A DNA stretch of 64,000 bases from CAZYMF01 sp964648215 (GTDB taxonomy: Bacteria; Desulfobacterota; Binatia; HRBIN30; JACQVA1). The stretch covers positions 1 through 64,000 of the forward strand of contig CAZYMF010000001.1 in assembly GCA_964648215.1 (NCBI GenBank), read 5' to 3'. Made by a program: the position numbers and the translations under genes. Under the pieces are notes generated by a model, which did no database searches, was not told where the DNA came from, and was given only the letters and a program-made list of their open reading frames with translations. Below, piece by piece: positions 1 to 11,532 of the stretch; within the stretch, counting starts at the first letter, position 1, and the number at the start of each line of letters is the position of its first letter.

Positions 1-1
1 C

Positions 2-856
2 AGCGAGGAGCTCAAGCGAACTCACCTGCCGCCGATCATTCACGGCAAGATCCGCTGGTGCCAGGGCTACTCCGAGCCGGGCTCGGGCTCCGATCTGGCC
101 AGCCTGCAGACGCGCGCCGAGATCGACGGCGACGACTTCATCCTCAACGGGCAGAAGGTCTGGACCTCCTACGGCGACAAGTCCGACTGGATGTTCATCC
201 TGGTGCGCACCGATCCGAAGGCGAAGAAGCAGAGCGGCATCACCTTCCTGCTGATGGACATGGAGACCCCCGGCGTCTCGGTGAAGCCGATTCTCCTGAT
301 CAGCGGCTCGTCGCCGTTCTGCGAGACCTTTCTCGAGAACGTCCGGGTGCCGCGCGCCAACGTCGTCGGTCAGCTCAACGGTGGCTGGGCGATGGCCAAG
401 GCCCTGCTCGGTCACGAGCGGACGATGATCGCCGACGTCTTCAAGGATCGCGTGCCGGGCAACCCGCTCGTCGATCTCGCCCGCAAGTACATCGGCGGCG
501 AGAGGCGGATCGCCGACCCGATCGCGCGCGATCGCATCACCCAGAACGACATGGACCAGCGCTGCCTCGATCTGACGCTCGATCGCTCGCGCGACGGCGC
601 CAAGGCCGGGCACAAGCCCGGTCCGGAGACGTCGATCTTCAAGTACTACGGCACCGAGACCAACATGCGGCGCCGCGAGCTGATGGTGGAGATCCTCGGC
701 CCGCAGGGCCTGGGCTGGGAAGGCGCCGGTTTCGACGACAAGGAGCTGGGGATCACTCGCGACTGGCTGCGCTCGCGCGGCAACTCGATCGAGGGCGGAA
801 CTTCGGAGATCCAGCTCAACATCATCGCCAAACGCGTTCTCGGCCTGCCCGACTGA
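2..856 (+). CDS. Acyl-CoA dehydrogenase, 5' end outside window (putative catalytic subunit)
   Basis: The frame is open from base 2, so the N-terminus lies outside the window; 284 residues are visible. The flavin/substrate region shows GYSEPGSGSDLASLQTRAEI and an NGQKVWTSYGDKSDW stretch, both typical of the acyl-CoA dehydrogenase middle domain. Near the C-terminus SIEGGTSEIQLNIIAKRVLG carries the glutamate expected as the alpha-proton-abstracting base. The enzyme would oxidise an acyl-CoA to the enoyl-CoA with electron transfer to ETF. The next gene starts 15 bases downstream and encodes a second, shorter dehydrogenase that lacks this glutamate. That arrangement is known for heteromeric alpha/beta enzymes such as mycobacterial FadE pairs. 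The substrate is not predictable. Confidence 0.93.
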   Translation, partial: SEELKRTHLPPIIHGKIRWCQGYSEPGSGSDLASLQTRAEIDGDDFILNGQKVWTSYGDKSDWMFILVRTDPKAKKQSGITFLLMDMETPGVSVKPILLISGSSPFCETFLENVRVPRANVVGQLNGGWAMAKALLGHERTMIADVFKDRVPGNPLVDLARKYIGGERRIADPIARDRITQNDMDQRCLDLTLDRSRDGAKAGHKPGPETSIFKYYGTETNMRRRELMVEILGPQGLGWEGAGFDDKELGITRDWLRSRGNSIEGGTSEIQLNIIAKRVLGLPD

Positions 857-871
857 TTGGAGCTCGTACCC

Positions 872-2014
872 ATGGCCCTCGTCCTGACCGAAGAGCAAGA
901 GCTGCTGCGCCAGAGCGCGCGCGACTTCGTCAACAACAACTCGCCGTTGAAGCGCGTACGCGCGCTCCGCGACAGCGGCGACGCCGTCGGCTTCTCCCGC
1001 GAGCTGTGGTCGGAGATGGCCCAGCTCGGTTGGCTGGGCATCGTCTTCCCCGAGAGGTTCGGCGGCGCCGGGCTGGGCTACGCGGACCTGGCGGTGGTGA
1101 TGGAAGAGCTCGGGCGCGGCCTGGCACCGGAGCCGATGCTGTCGGCCATCCTGCTGGGCGGCAACGTCATCCTGCTCGGCGGCGGCGACAGCCAGCAACA
1201 GACCCTGCTGCCGCCGCTGCTCGAGGGCAAGCTGCTGCTCACCCTGGCCGCTCACGAGCCGGGCAGCCGTTACGATCTGCACCGGGTGACCACCCGCGCC
1301 GAGCGCGGCGGCCAGGGCTGGAAGATCAGCGGCACCAAGACGCTGGTGCCCGACGGGCACGTCGCGGACCGTCTCGTTGTCGTCGCGCGGACGGCGGGGG
1401 CGGAGAACGACCGCGACGGGATCACGCTGTTCGTGGTCAACCGCGAGGCGGCCGGCGTGTCGGCGACCCGCCAGCAGGTTGTCGACGGCCGCAACAACGC
1501 GCTCGTGAAGCTCGACAACGTAGCCGCCGGCGAGGCGGACGTCGTCGGTGGCGTGGGGCAGGGCGGGGCGCTGCTCGCCGAGGTCGTGGACCGCGCGACG
1601 GTCGGGCTGTGCGCCGAGATGCTCGGCGGCATGAACGCCGCCTTCGAGATGACGCTGGACTACCTCAAGACGCGGACGCAGTTCGGCGTCCTGATCGGCA
1701 CCTTCCAGGCGCTCAAGCATCGCGCCGCGAAGATGTACACGGAGACCGAGCTGGCGCGCTCGGCGGTGATGGCGGCCGCGCAGGCGGTCGATACCGACGA
1801 CGCCGACCGACCACGTCTGGTCTCGCTGGCGAAGGCGCGTTGCTCGGATGCGTTCGTCCTCATCGGCAACGAAGGCATCCAGATGCACGGGGGCATCGGC
1901 ATGACCGACGAGCACGACATCGGCTTCTTCGCCAAGCGGGCGCGCGCGGCCCAGCTCACCTTCGGCGACGCCGCCTACCACCGCAACCGCTACGCCGAGC
2001 TGAGCGGCTACTGA
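872..2014 (+). CDS. Acyl-CoA dehydrogenase, probable non-catalytic partner subunit
   Basis: A 380-residue acyl-CoA dehydrogenase. ATG at 872 is preferred over an in-frame TTG at 857 because GGAG at 859-862 is well spaced from it. The N-terminal helical domain (LTEEQELLRQSARDFV), middle domain and C-terminal helical bundle (TRTQFGVLIGTFQALKHR, QMHGGIGMTDEHDIGFFAKR) are all present. The usual EGT glutamate segment near the C-terminus is replaced by QLTFGDAAYHRNRYAEL, so the catalytic base appears to be missing. Together with tight coupling to the preceding gene this suggests a structural or FAD-binding half of a heteromer. It ends exactly at the first assembly gap. Confidence 0.92.
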   Translation: MALVLTEEQELLRQSARDFVNNNSPLKRVRALRDSGDAVGFSRELWSEMAQLGWLGIVFPERFGGAGLGYADLAVVMEELGRGLAPEPMLSAILLGGNVILLGGGDSQQQTLLPPLLEGKLLLTLAAHEPGSRYDLHRVTTRAERGGQGWKISGTKTLVPDGHVADRLVVVARTAGAENDRDGITLFVVNREAAGVSATRQQVVDGRNNALVKLDNVAAGEADVVGGVGQGGALLAEVVDRATVGLCAEMLGGMNAAFEMTLDYLKTRTQFGVLIGTFQALKHRAAKMYTETELARSAVMAAAQAVDTDDADRPRLVSLAKARCSDAFVLIGNEGIQMHGGIGMTDEHDIGFFAKRARAAQLTFGDAAYHRNRYAELSGY

Positions 2015-2114
2015 NNNNNNNNNNNNNNNNNNNNNNNNNNNNNNNNNNNNNNNNNNNNNNNNNNNNNNNNNNNNNNNNNNNNNNNNNNNNNNNNNNNNNN
2101 NNNNNNNNNNNNNN
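2015..2114. other. Assembly gap of 100 N
   Basis: Exactly 100 N, a scaffolder's default placeholder, so the true distance is unknown. It separates the stop of a plus-strand dehydrogenase from the unfinished 3' end of a minus-strand one. The flanks show no shared terminal sequence, unlike the other two gaps in this window. Confidence 0.98.
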
Positions 2115-3739
<1,625 letters not shown>

Positions 3740-3825
3740 GGGGGTCCTCCTGCAAGGTTTTCTTAGCGCCATTTGTGCTGGGAGGCCAACACGGGCTTGG
3801 GCTTCCAGCCTGAGCTCGCCGGTAG

Positions 3826-3858
3826 ACGGTTGACCGTTTGCGGGCGTCCACCTAGGGT
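3826..3858 (+). promoter_or_regulatory. Candidate promoter with palindrome over the -35
   Basis: The divergent region between the AidB-like gene and the SDR contains the palindrome ACGGT-TG-ACCGT (3826-3837). It overlaps a -35-like TTGACC (3830-3835), followed after 17 bases by TAGGGT (3853-3858), about 36 bases before the SDR start. The geometry would suit a TetR-type operator controlling one or both genes. The -10 match is weak and no regulator gene is in view. Confidence 0.3.
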
Positions 3859-3894
3859 ACGCCCAGCAGATCCGGAAGCGAGGGGAGAGCAGAC

Positions 3895-4734
3895 GTGGGA
3901 CGACTCGAGGGGAAGGTTGCGGTGATCACCGGAGCCGCCAGCGGCATCGGGGCGGCGACGGCTGTTCGGTTTTGCCAGGAGGGTGCCGCCGTGGTGGTGG
4001 CCGATCTGAACGAGGCGGGTGGGCAGGCGGTGGTGGCGCAAGGCACCGGCGCCGGCGGGCGCGCGTGCTTCCAGCGCACCGACGTGACCGACGAGGGAGA
4101 TGTGCGTGGGCTGATGGATCGGGCGCTGGAGGAGTACGGGCGCCTCGACGTCGTCTTCAACAATGCCGGCCTCGGTGGCGCGATAGGCCCGATCGAGGAG
4201 CTCGCGGTGGAGGACTGGGACCGGACGCAGGCCGTCTTGCTGCGCGGCGTGTTCCTCGGCATCAAGCACGCCGTGCCGCTGCTACGCCGCAACGGCGGTG
4301 GCTCGATCCTGTCGACCGCGTCGGTGGCCGGCCTGCGCGGTGGCGCCGGGCCGCACGCCTACAGCGCGGCGAAGGCCGCGGTGATCAACCTGACCCGTTC
4401 GGTCGCCATCGAGGTGGCCAAGGACCGTATCCGCGTCAACTGCATCTGTCCCGGCGGCATCAACACGCCGCTGATCTCCACCCGCATCCCCGGGGGCGAG
4501 GGCGTCGCGGCACAGCTATTGGCGACGATTCAACCGCTGCCGCGCTCGGGCACTCCCGAGGACATCGCCGGCATGGCGCTCTACCTGGCCAGCGACGAGG
4601 CCGGGTTCGTCACTGGCGCGGCGATGGTGGTGGACGGCGGCTTCACCGCTGGCGGCAGCACGCTGCAGGGCCAGCGCCCGGCGGAGGTTCCCAGCGGCTT
4701 CTCGGGGCCGTCGTTCGAGATCGAAGGATCCTGA
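3895..4734 (+). CDS. Short-chain dehydrogenase/reductase (SDR)
   Basis: A 279-residue classical SDR starting at GTG 3895 behind a GGGGAGA-type ribosome site. It has the Rossmann TGAASGIG motif (residues 12-19), NNAGLGG, the YSAAK catalytic pair and the late ICPGGINTP segment. It should be a cytosolic NAD(P)-dependent alcohol/ketone oxidoreductase. A C-terminal tail of about 25 residues follows the usual VDGGFTAGG ending. The substrate is unknown. It is divergent from the AidB-like dehydrogenase, which suggests lipid or hydroxyacyl metabolism. Confidence 0.9.
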   Translation: MGRLEGKVAVITGAASGIGAATAVRFCQEGAAVVVADLNEAGGQAVVAQGTGAGGRACFQRTDVTDEGDVRGLMDRALEEYGRLDVVFNNAGLGGAIGPIEELAVEDWDRTQAVLLRGVFLGIKHAVPLLRRNGGGSILSTASVAGLRGGAGPHAYSAAKAAVINLTRSVAIEVAKDRIRVNCICPGGINTPLISTRIPGGEGVAAQLLATIQPLPRSGTPEDIAGMALYLASDEAGFVTGAAMVVDGGFTAGGSTLQGQRPAEVPSGFSGPSFEIEGS

Positions 4735-4758
4735 CGGCGCGCCCTGCCGCCGAAGGCA

Positions 4759-6291
4759 ATGCCCTATCCGTCCGTCGCCGATCGTTGCGCGGGATTTGCG
4801 CTGCCTCTGTTCTCGCTACGCAGCGAGCGCGACGCCGGAATCGGCGAAATCCTCGACCTCGTCCCGCTGGTGCGTTGGGCGGCGGGCTTCGGACAACGCG
4901 TGGTGCAGCTGCTGCCGATCAACGAGACGGGGCCGGGCGAGGCGAGCCCCTACAACGCGTTGAGCGCCTTCGCCGTCGACCCGCTCTACATCAGCCTCAG
5001 CGGCGTTCGCGACGCCGCGCCGGTCGCGCCGATTCCCAGCGGCGGCCAGCGCCTGCCGCGCGAGACGATCCGCGAGGCGAAGATGCGGGCGCTCGCGGCG
5101 CCGTTCGCCCGCCTGCGTCGTGCTCGCGGCGGGCGTCGCTGGCGGAGATTCGAGACCTACCGGGCCGCTCAGGCCGACTGGCTGGAGGACTACGCGCTCT
5201 ACCGCGCCCTCAAGGACGAGCAGGGTCCCGACTCCTGGGAGAGCTGGCTGGCGCCGCTGCGCCAACGTGATCCGCAGGCGCTGGTGCAAGCGCGCTCGCG
5301 GCTGGGCGAGCGGATCGACTTCCTCTGCTTCGTGCAGTGGATCGCCGCCGAGCAGTGGGGCCAGGCGCGTCGTGCCGCGGCGGAGTGCGGCGTCTGGCTG
5401 AAAGGGGATCTGCCGTTCGTCATCAGTCGCGACAGCGCCGACGTGTGGGCGCGCCAGGACGAGTTCGACCTGCGGTGCTCCGTCGGCGCGCCTCCCGACG
5501 AGTTCAGCGCCAGCGGCCAGAGCTGGGGACTGCCGATGTACAACTGGGAGCGCATCCGCCCGCAGGGCTTCACCTGGTGGTGCCGGCGGGCCCGACAGGC
5601 GCGCGAGCTCTACGACCTGTTCCGTATCGACCACGTCATCGGCTTTTTTCGGACGTACGCGATTCCCAACGATCGCGGCGGCGCTCCGGGCTTCGTGCCC
5701 GCGACGGAGGAGGAGCAACGGGCCCAGGGCGAGGCCTTCCTGCACGCCGTGCTCGAGGCGAGCGCGGGGGCTCTAGCGATCGCCGAGGATCTCGGCACCG
5801 TGCCGCCGTGGGTGCGGCAGATCCTGCACGTGCACGGTGTGCCCGGGTACAAGGTGTTTCGCTGGGAGCGGCGGGACTCGACCTATCTCGACCCGCGCGG
5901 CTACGATGGCGCCTCGGTGGCGACGACCGGAACGCATGACACCGACAGCCTCGTCGACTGGTGGCGCGCGCTGTCTCTCGACGAGCACCGCGGCGTGGCG
6001 GCGGCGCTCCGTCTCCCGGAGGCCGACGGCGGCGAGCTAACGCCGGCGCTCCATCGCCGGATCATCGGCCGGCTCTACGAGGCGGGATCGGCGTTCGTCA
6101 TCCTGCCAATCCAGGATCTCTTCCTGTGGACCGAACGAATCAACCTTCCGGGCACGCCGAGCGCGGAGAACTGGAACTGGCGGCTGCCGTTGTCGATCGA
6201 ACGGCTCGGGCGCGATGCCGGGGTCAGAGACGCGACGCAGGAGATCGGCGCGCTGGCGGCCGCGGCCGAGCGGTGCGGGTCACGCGCATGA
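4759..6291 (+). CDS. malQ: 4-alpha-glucanotransferase (amylomaltase, GH77)
   Basis: 510 residues, the length of the short Thermus-type amylomaltases. It carries the family signatures GDLPFVISRDSADVWARQDE, RIDHVIGFFRTYAIP (nucleophile aspartate), IAEDLGTVPPWVRQILH (acid/base glutamate) and ATTGTHDTDSLVDWW (third carboxylate). It transfers maltosyl or longer glucan segments between 1,4-glucans in cytosolic glycogen or maltodextrin turnover. No other glycogen gene is adjacent. Its stop overlaps the start of the histidine kinase by ATGA, an unexpected coupling. Confidence 0.96.
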   Translation: MPYPSVADRCAGFALPLFSLRSERDAGIGEILDLVPLVRWAAGFGQRVVQLLPINETGPGEASPYNALSAFAVDPLYISLSGVRDAAPVAPIPSGGQRLPRETIREAKMRALAAPFARLRRARGGRRWRRFETYRAAQADWLEDYALYRALKDEQGPDSWESWLAPLRQRDPQALVQARSRLGERIDFLCFVQWIAAEQWGQARRAAAECGVWLKGDLPFVISRDSADVWARQDEFDLRCSVGAPPDEFSASGQSWGLPMYNWERIRPQGFTWWCRRARQARELYDLFRIDHVIGFFRTYAIPNDRGGAPGFVPATEEEQRAQGEAFLHAVLEASAGALAIAEDLGTVPPWVRQILHVHGVPGYKVFRWERRDSTYLDPRGYDGASVATTGTHDTDSLVDWWRALSLDEHRGVAAALRLPEADGGELTPALHRRIIGRLYEAGSAFVILPIQDLFLWTERINLPGTPSAENWNWRLPLSIERLGRDAGVRDATQEIGALAAAAERCGSRA

Positions 6292-8120
6292 AGGCCCTCA
6301 TCGTGGTGCGAGAGGCCGCCGTGCGCCGCCGGCTGCAGGATGCGTTGGCCGCCCGCGGCTACGACGTGGCGACGCGCACGGCGGCGGCCGACGGCCTGGC
6401 GCTCTGTCGCGACCAGGATCCCGCCATGGTGGTGGTGGACGATCCCGAGCTCGGCCGGATGATTCGGGCGCTGCCGCATGGCGAGTCCTGCTACCTCGCC
6501 GTCGTCGAGCCGGAGGCATCGGTGCCGGCGCTCGACGCACTTCTCGACGACGGCGTCGATGACGTCCTGCCGCGGGATCTCGACTCGCCGGCGTTCCAGC
6601 GCCGACTGGCGGTGGGCGAACGCAAGCGTCGGGCGCGGCTGATCACCGATCGCGGCCCGGGGCTGATCGGGATCCACGATCTCGACGGTGCCATCCGCTA
6701 CATGAACCCGGCGGCGGCCCACGCCCTGGGGTACGAGCCCGCGGAGCTCCGCGGCCGCAACTTCATCGAGTTCCTGACACCCGCGGTGCAGCCGCTGTTC
6801 GGCCTGGCGATGGAGCGGCTGCGGACGGATGGCAAGGCCCAGGGCGCGATGCCCGTCATCACCAAGACCGGAGAGCAGCGCCTGTGGTGGTACCGGCACT
6901 CGCTGGTCGCGGGTCTCGGGCCGTCGGCGTGCGTTCTCGGCGACTCGACGGACATCACCGAGCTGCGCCACGCCGACGACGCCCTGCAGGAGGCGGAGCA
7001 GCGCTTTCGCTATCTGGCGGAGAACATTCACCAGGTGGTCTGGCTGCGCGATACGCGCACGAACGAGGTGATCTACGTCAGCCCGCCGTTCGAGGAGATC
7101 TGGGGGCGCCCGCGCCAGCAGCTCTTCGAGCAGCCTCTCTCGTTTCTCGAAACCGTCCGCGAAGAGGACCGGCCGACCGTGATCCAGACGTTCCTGCGCA
7201 ACGTCAACGGCGAGGCGACGGAGATGGAGTACCGCATCCTACGCCCGGACGGGACGCAGCGCTGGATTCGCAGCCGCTCGTTTCCGGTCCGCGACGATGC
7301 GGGGCAGGTCTACCGCGTCGTCGCCATCTCCGAGGACGTCACCGAGCGCCTGGCGGCGCAGCAGGCCCTGCGCCAGGCGAAGGAGGCGGCCGAGGAGGCG
7401 ACGCGAACGAAGAGCACCTTCGTGGCCAACGTCAGCCACGAAATCCGCAATCCGCTCACGGTCATCATCGGCATGGCCGACATCCTGGCGGCGACCAATC
7501 TCGACGAGGAGCAGCAGCAGTGCCTGGAGAGAATTCACGCGGCGTCGGAGAGCCTGGTCACGCTGGCGGCCGACATTCTCGACATCTCCCGCGTCGAGGC
7601 CGGCAAGCTCGAGCTGCGAGTGCGGGCGTTCGCCGTGCGTGAGATGGTGCAGCGGACGCTGGAGACGTTCGCCGTCAAAGCGGGCGAGAAGGGCATCGCC
7701 CTGCGCTGCGAGGTGATGCCGGAGGTGCCGGAGGAGCTCATCGGCGATCCGGACCGGTTGCGCCAGATGCTGGTCAACCTGGTCGGCAACGCGATCAAGT
7801 TCACCGATCACGGCGGGGTGGACGTGGCGATCGCTCTGGCAGAGCCGGTCACGGGCGGCGGCGGCACGCTGCTGTGCTCGGTCAAGGACACCGGCCTCGG
7901 CATCTCGGAGGAGGATCGGCAGCGGGTGTTCGAGGTCTTCTCGCAGGCGCATGCCGCCACCAAGCGGAACTACGGCGGCAGCGGTCTCGGCCTGGCGATC
8001 TGCGCCCAGCTGGCGCAGCTCATGGGCGGCCGGATCTGGGTGGAGAGCGAGCCCGGCCGCGGCAGCACGTTTTGCTTCACCGTGCGCCTGGCCCTTCCCG
8101 GCGCCTCGCCGACACCGTAA
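6288..8120 (+). CDS. PAS-domain sensor histidine kinase with degenerate receiver domain
   Basis: 610 residues from ATG 6288, which overlaps the malQ stop. The N-terminal ~115 residues look like a receiver domain: VVVDDPEL sits where the phospho-acceptor lies. The N-terminal acidic pair is replaced by VVREAA and the conserved lysine by arginine (VLPRDL). Two PAS domains follow (about 120-245 and 250-370), then a coiled segment, the HisKA box VANVSHEIRNPLTVIIG, and an HATPase domain with NAIKFTDHGG, KDTGLGIS and GGSGLGLAI. No membrane segment is visible, so it is probably a cytosolic sensor. No response regulator is adjacent. Confidence 0.93.
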   Translation: MKALIVVREAAVRRRLQDALAARGYDVATRTAAADGLALCRDQDPAMVVVDDPELGRMIRALPHGESCYLAVVEPEASVPALDALLDDGVDDVLPRDLDSPAFQRRLAVGERKRRARLITDRGPGLIGIHDLDGAIRYMNPAAAHALGYEPAELRGRNFIEFLTPAVQPLFGLAMERLRTDGKAQGAMPVITKTGEQRLWWYRHSLVAGLGPSACVLGDSTDITELRHADDALQEAEQRFRYLAENIHQVVWLRDTRTNEVIYVSPPFEEIWGRPRQQLFEQPLSFLETVREEDRPTVIQTFLRNVNGEATEMEYRILRPDGTQRWIRSRSFPVRDDAGQVYRVVAISEDVTERLAAQQALRQAKEAAEEATRTKSTFVANVSHEIRNPLTVIIGMADILAATNLDEEQQQCLERIHAASESLVTLAADILDISRVEAGKLELRVRAFAVREMVQRTLETFAVKAGEKGIALRCEVMPEVPEELIGDPDRLRQMLVNLVGNAIKFTDHGGVDVAIALAEPVTGGGGTLLCSVKDTGLGISEEDRQRVFEVFSQAHAATKRNYGGSGLGLAICAQLAQLMGGRIWVESEPGRGSTFCFTVRLALPGASPTP

Positions 8121-8174
8121 CGAGGCTTGTTCTCGCGGTTTGGGTGGCGGCGTCTTGCGCGCAGCGTGGCACGT

Positions 8175-8242
8175 GGAGGGCGCTGCTCCGTCAGAGCCGG
8201 GCGGGGCGGCGCGGGCGCGGCAGCGACGGAGCGCTGCCCTCC
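8175..8242. repeat. Imperfect 18-bp inverted repeat between convergent genes
   Basis: Arms 8175-8192 and 8225-8242 are near-perfect reverse complements (about 3-4 mismatches in 18) around a 32-base GC-rich spacer. They lie between the convergent kinase and thiC. It could act as a bidirectional terminator or be a REP-like element; no T-tract is present. Confidence 0.55.
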
Positions 8243-8258
8243 AGCGGGCCTGGCCGGA

Positions 8259-9908
<1,650 letters not shown>

Positions 9909-10009
9909 CGATACCACTCCCTGCCGGGGCCGTGCTCCCGGACTGCTGGTCGCTTTCGTTTGCGCCTTGTTCGCAGCCTACGCCGACTACCGGCGGGGTT
10001 CAAGGTGCG

Positions 10010-10465
10010 TCAACGGACCACCAGGACCGCGCAGTGGGCGTGGCGGATCACCTGCTCGGCGACGCTGCCCAGCAGCCAGTGCTTCAATCCCGTGCGCCCG
10101 TGCGTCGAGATGACGATCAGGTCGGTCTCCAGCGCCTCGGCGAGATGCACGATCTCGCGCGACGGGCTGCCGTGAATCAGCCGCACGGAGTGCGGCACCT
10201 GCGACAGCGGCCCTTCTTTGGGCACTCGCTCCAGCAGTGCCTTGGTGGCGTCCTCCTCGGCGCGGGCGCGCACCTCGGGGGTGACCAGGTCGGTCGGGTA
10301 GTACTGCGCGTAGAGCGGGCTCGGCGTGACGATGGTCTCGAGCACGTGACAGAGAATGACCGAGCCCCCCGTGTCGGCGGCGATGCGAAAGGCTTGGACG
10401 ATGGCGTGATCGCCGAGCTCCGAGAAGTCGGTGGTGACGAGGATGGTCTTGAACCGTTCGAGCAT
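10010..10465 (-). CDS. Universal stress protein (UspA family, ATP-binding type)
   Basis: 151 residues. ATG 10465 follows a GGGAGAG ribosome site; the 23 codons upstream in frame are unlikely to be translated. The start FKTILVTTDFSELGDHAI and the late STHGRTGLKHWLLGSVAEQV fit the UspA fold. STHG-9x-GS matches the nucleotide-binding pattern except that the first glycine is serine. It is a cytosolic stress protein of unknown specific role, on the same strand as the SDR upstream and thiC downstream. Confidence 0.92.
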   Translation of the reverse strand: MLERFKTILVTTDFSELGDHAIVQAFRIAADTGGSVILCHVLETIVTPSPLYAQYYPTDLVTPEVRARAEEDATKALLERVPKEGPLSQVPHSVRLIHGSPSREIVHLAEALETDLIVISTHGRTGLKHWLLGSVAEQVIRHAHCAVLVVR

Positions 10466-10538
10466 GCTGGCTCTCCCCCCTGGCCGCCGCCGCGCCGCGG
10501 AGATTCCGCGATCGTGCAGGAGCGGCCGGCTCACCTCG

Positions 10539-11324
10539 TCAGCCTAGCATGATCATCCCGGCATCGACCACCAGCACCTGCCCGGTCATCATGTCGCTGT
10601 CGGCGGAGGCGAGGAACACGGCGGTGCCGGTGAGGTCCTCGGGCTGCAAGGGCTTCTTCAGCGCGGTGAACATGACCAGCATGCTGAGCATGTCCTCGGG
10701 CACGACGGACTTGGTCGCCTCGGTCATGGTGACCCCGGGGCAGATGGCGTTGACGTTGATGCCCCAGGGGCCGAGCGCGCCGGCGAAGTACTTGGTCAGA
10801 CCGTTCACGCCCATCTTGGCGACGCTGTAGTGGAACGGCGGCGAGGGCTTGTTCGGATCGCTGGTATCGACGGCGCCGACGTTGCCCATGTAGGCGGCGG
10901 TCGAGGACTGGTTGATGATCTTTCCCTTGTGCTGTCGCTTCATGTACGGATCGACGGCGCGTGTGGCCAGCCACACGCCGGTCAGGTTCACCGACAGGAT
11001 GCGGTTGAAGTACGCCAGCGACTGATCCTCGCGGTCGAGGCCGTAGAAGATGGCCGCGTTGTTCAGCAGGATGTCGATGCGGCCGAAACGCTCGTGCGCC
11101 TTGGCCGCCATCTCGGCGCAGCTGTCCTCGCTGGAGACGTCGGTCTTCAGGTGCAGGGCTTCCCCTCCCAGCGCCTGGACCTCCTCTGCCACTTTGCGGC
11201 CGTTGTCGTCGTTGATCTCGGCGATCACCACCTTCGCCCCTTCACGGGCGAAGCGCAGCGCGTACGCCCGGCCGATCCCCTGGCCGCCGCCGGTGATGAG
11301 TGCCACCTGATCCTTGAGCCGCAT
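10539..11324 (-). CDS. Short-chain dehydrogenase/reductase
   Basis: 261 residues from ATG 11324, with GGAG nine bases upstream. It has the Rossmann TGGGQGIG motif, the D-V-S acidic loop, LLNNAAIF, an active-site Ser region (INQSSTAAYMGNVG) and YSVAK. The protein ends VVDAGMIMLG. An insertion of about ten residues (VDTSDPNKPSPP) sits between the active-site serine and tyrosine. It is an NAD(P)-dependent oxidoreductase of unknown substrate, divergent from the heme-oxygenase-fold gene. Confidence 0.9.
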   Translation of the reverse strand: MRLKDQVALITGGGQGIGRAYALRFAREGAKVVIAEINDDNGRKVAEEVQALGGEALHLKTDVSSEDSCAEMAAKAHERFGRIDILLNNAAIFYGLDREDQSLAYFNRILSVNLTGVWLATRAVDPYMKRQHKGKIINQSSTAAYMGNVGAVDTSDPNKPSPPFHYSVAKMGVNGLTKYFAGALGPWGINVNAICPGVTMTEATKSVVPEDMLSMLVMFTALKKPLQPEDLTGTAVFLASADSDMMTGQVLVVDAGMIMLG

Positions 11325-11401
11325 GGCCGTCTCCTGTGGTTGGGGGCTGGGCGTGTTCTCCATTCCCTTTCGAACCTTGCCGGGGGACGCCCGCCTACGC
11401 G

Positions 11402-11431
11402 TTGACAACGCGGACGCGGCCCGGGTACAAG
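11402..11431 (+). promoter_or_regulatory. Candidate sigma-70 promoter for the heme-oxygenase-fold gene
   Basis: TTGACA at 11402-11407 and TACAAG at 11426-11431, spaced 18 bases, lie in the 208-base divergent region. The -35 is perfect and the -10 matches 4 of 6. This leaves a leader of about 95 bases before GTG 11533, in an AT-richer stretch. Confidence 0.4.
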
Positions 11432-11532
11432 CCAGCAGAAAATTCAATCAATCGCTTGACTCCTATCAGGGCGAAAAAGATCTCGTCAAGGTTGGCAGCC
11501 GCCGCCTTCGCGGAACGATCAAGGAGGGTCCC

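Noticed and set aside
9909..10009. TPP riboswitch before thiC
   Set aside because: The 100-base leader lacks the CUGAGA and related conserved segments.
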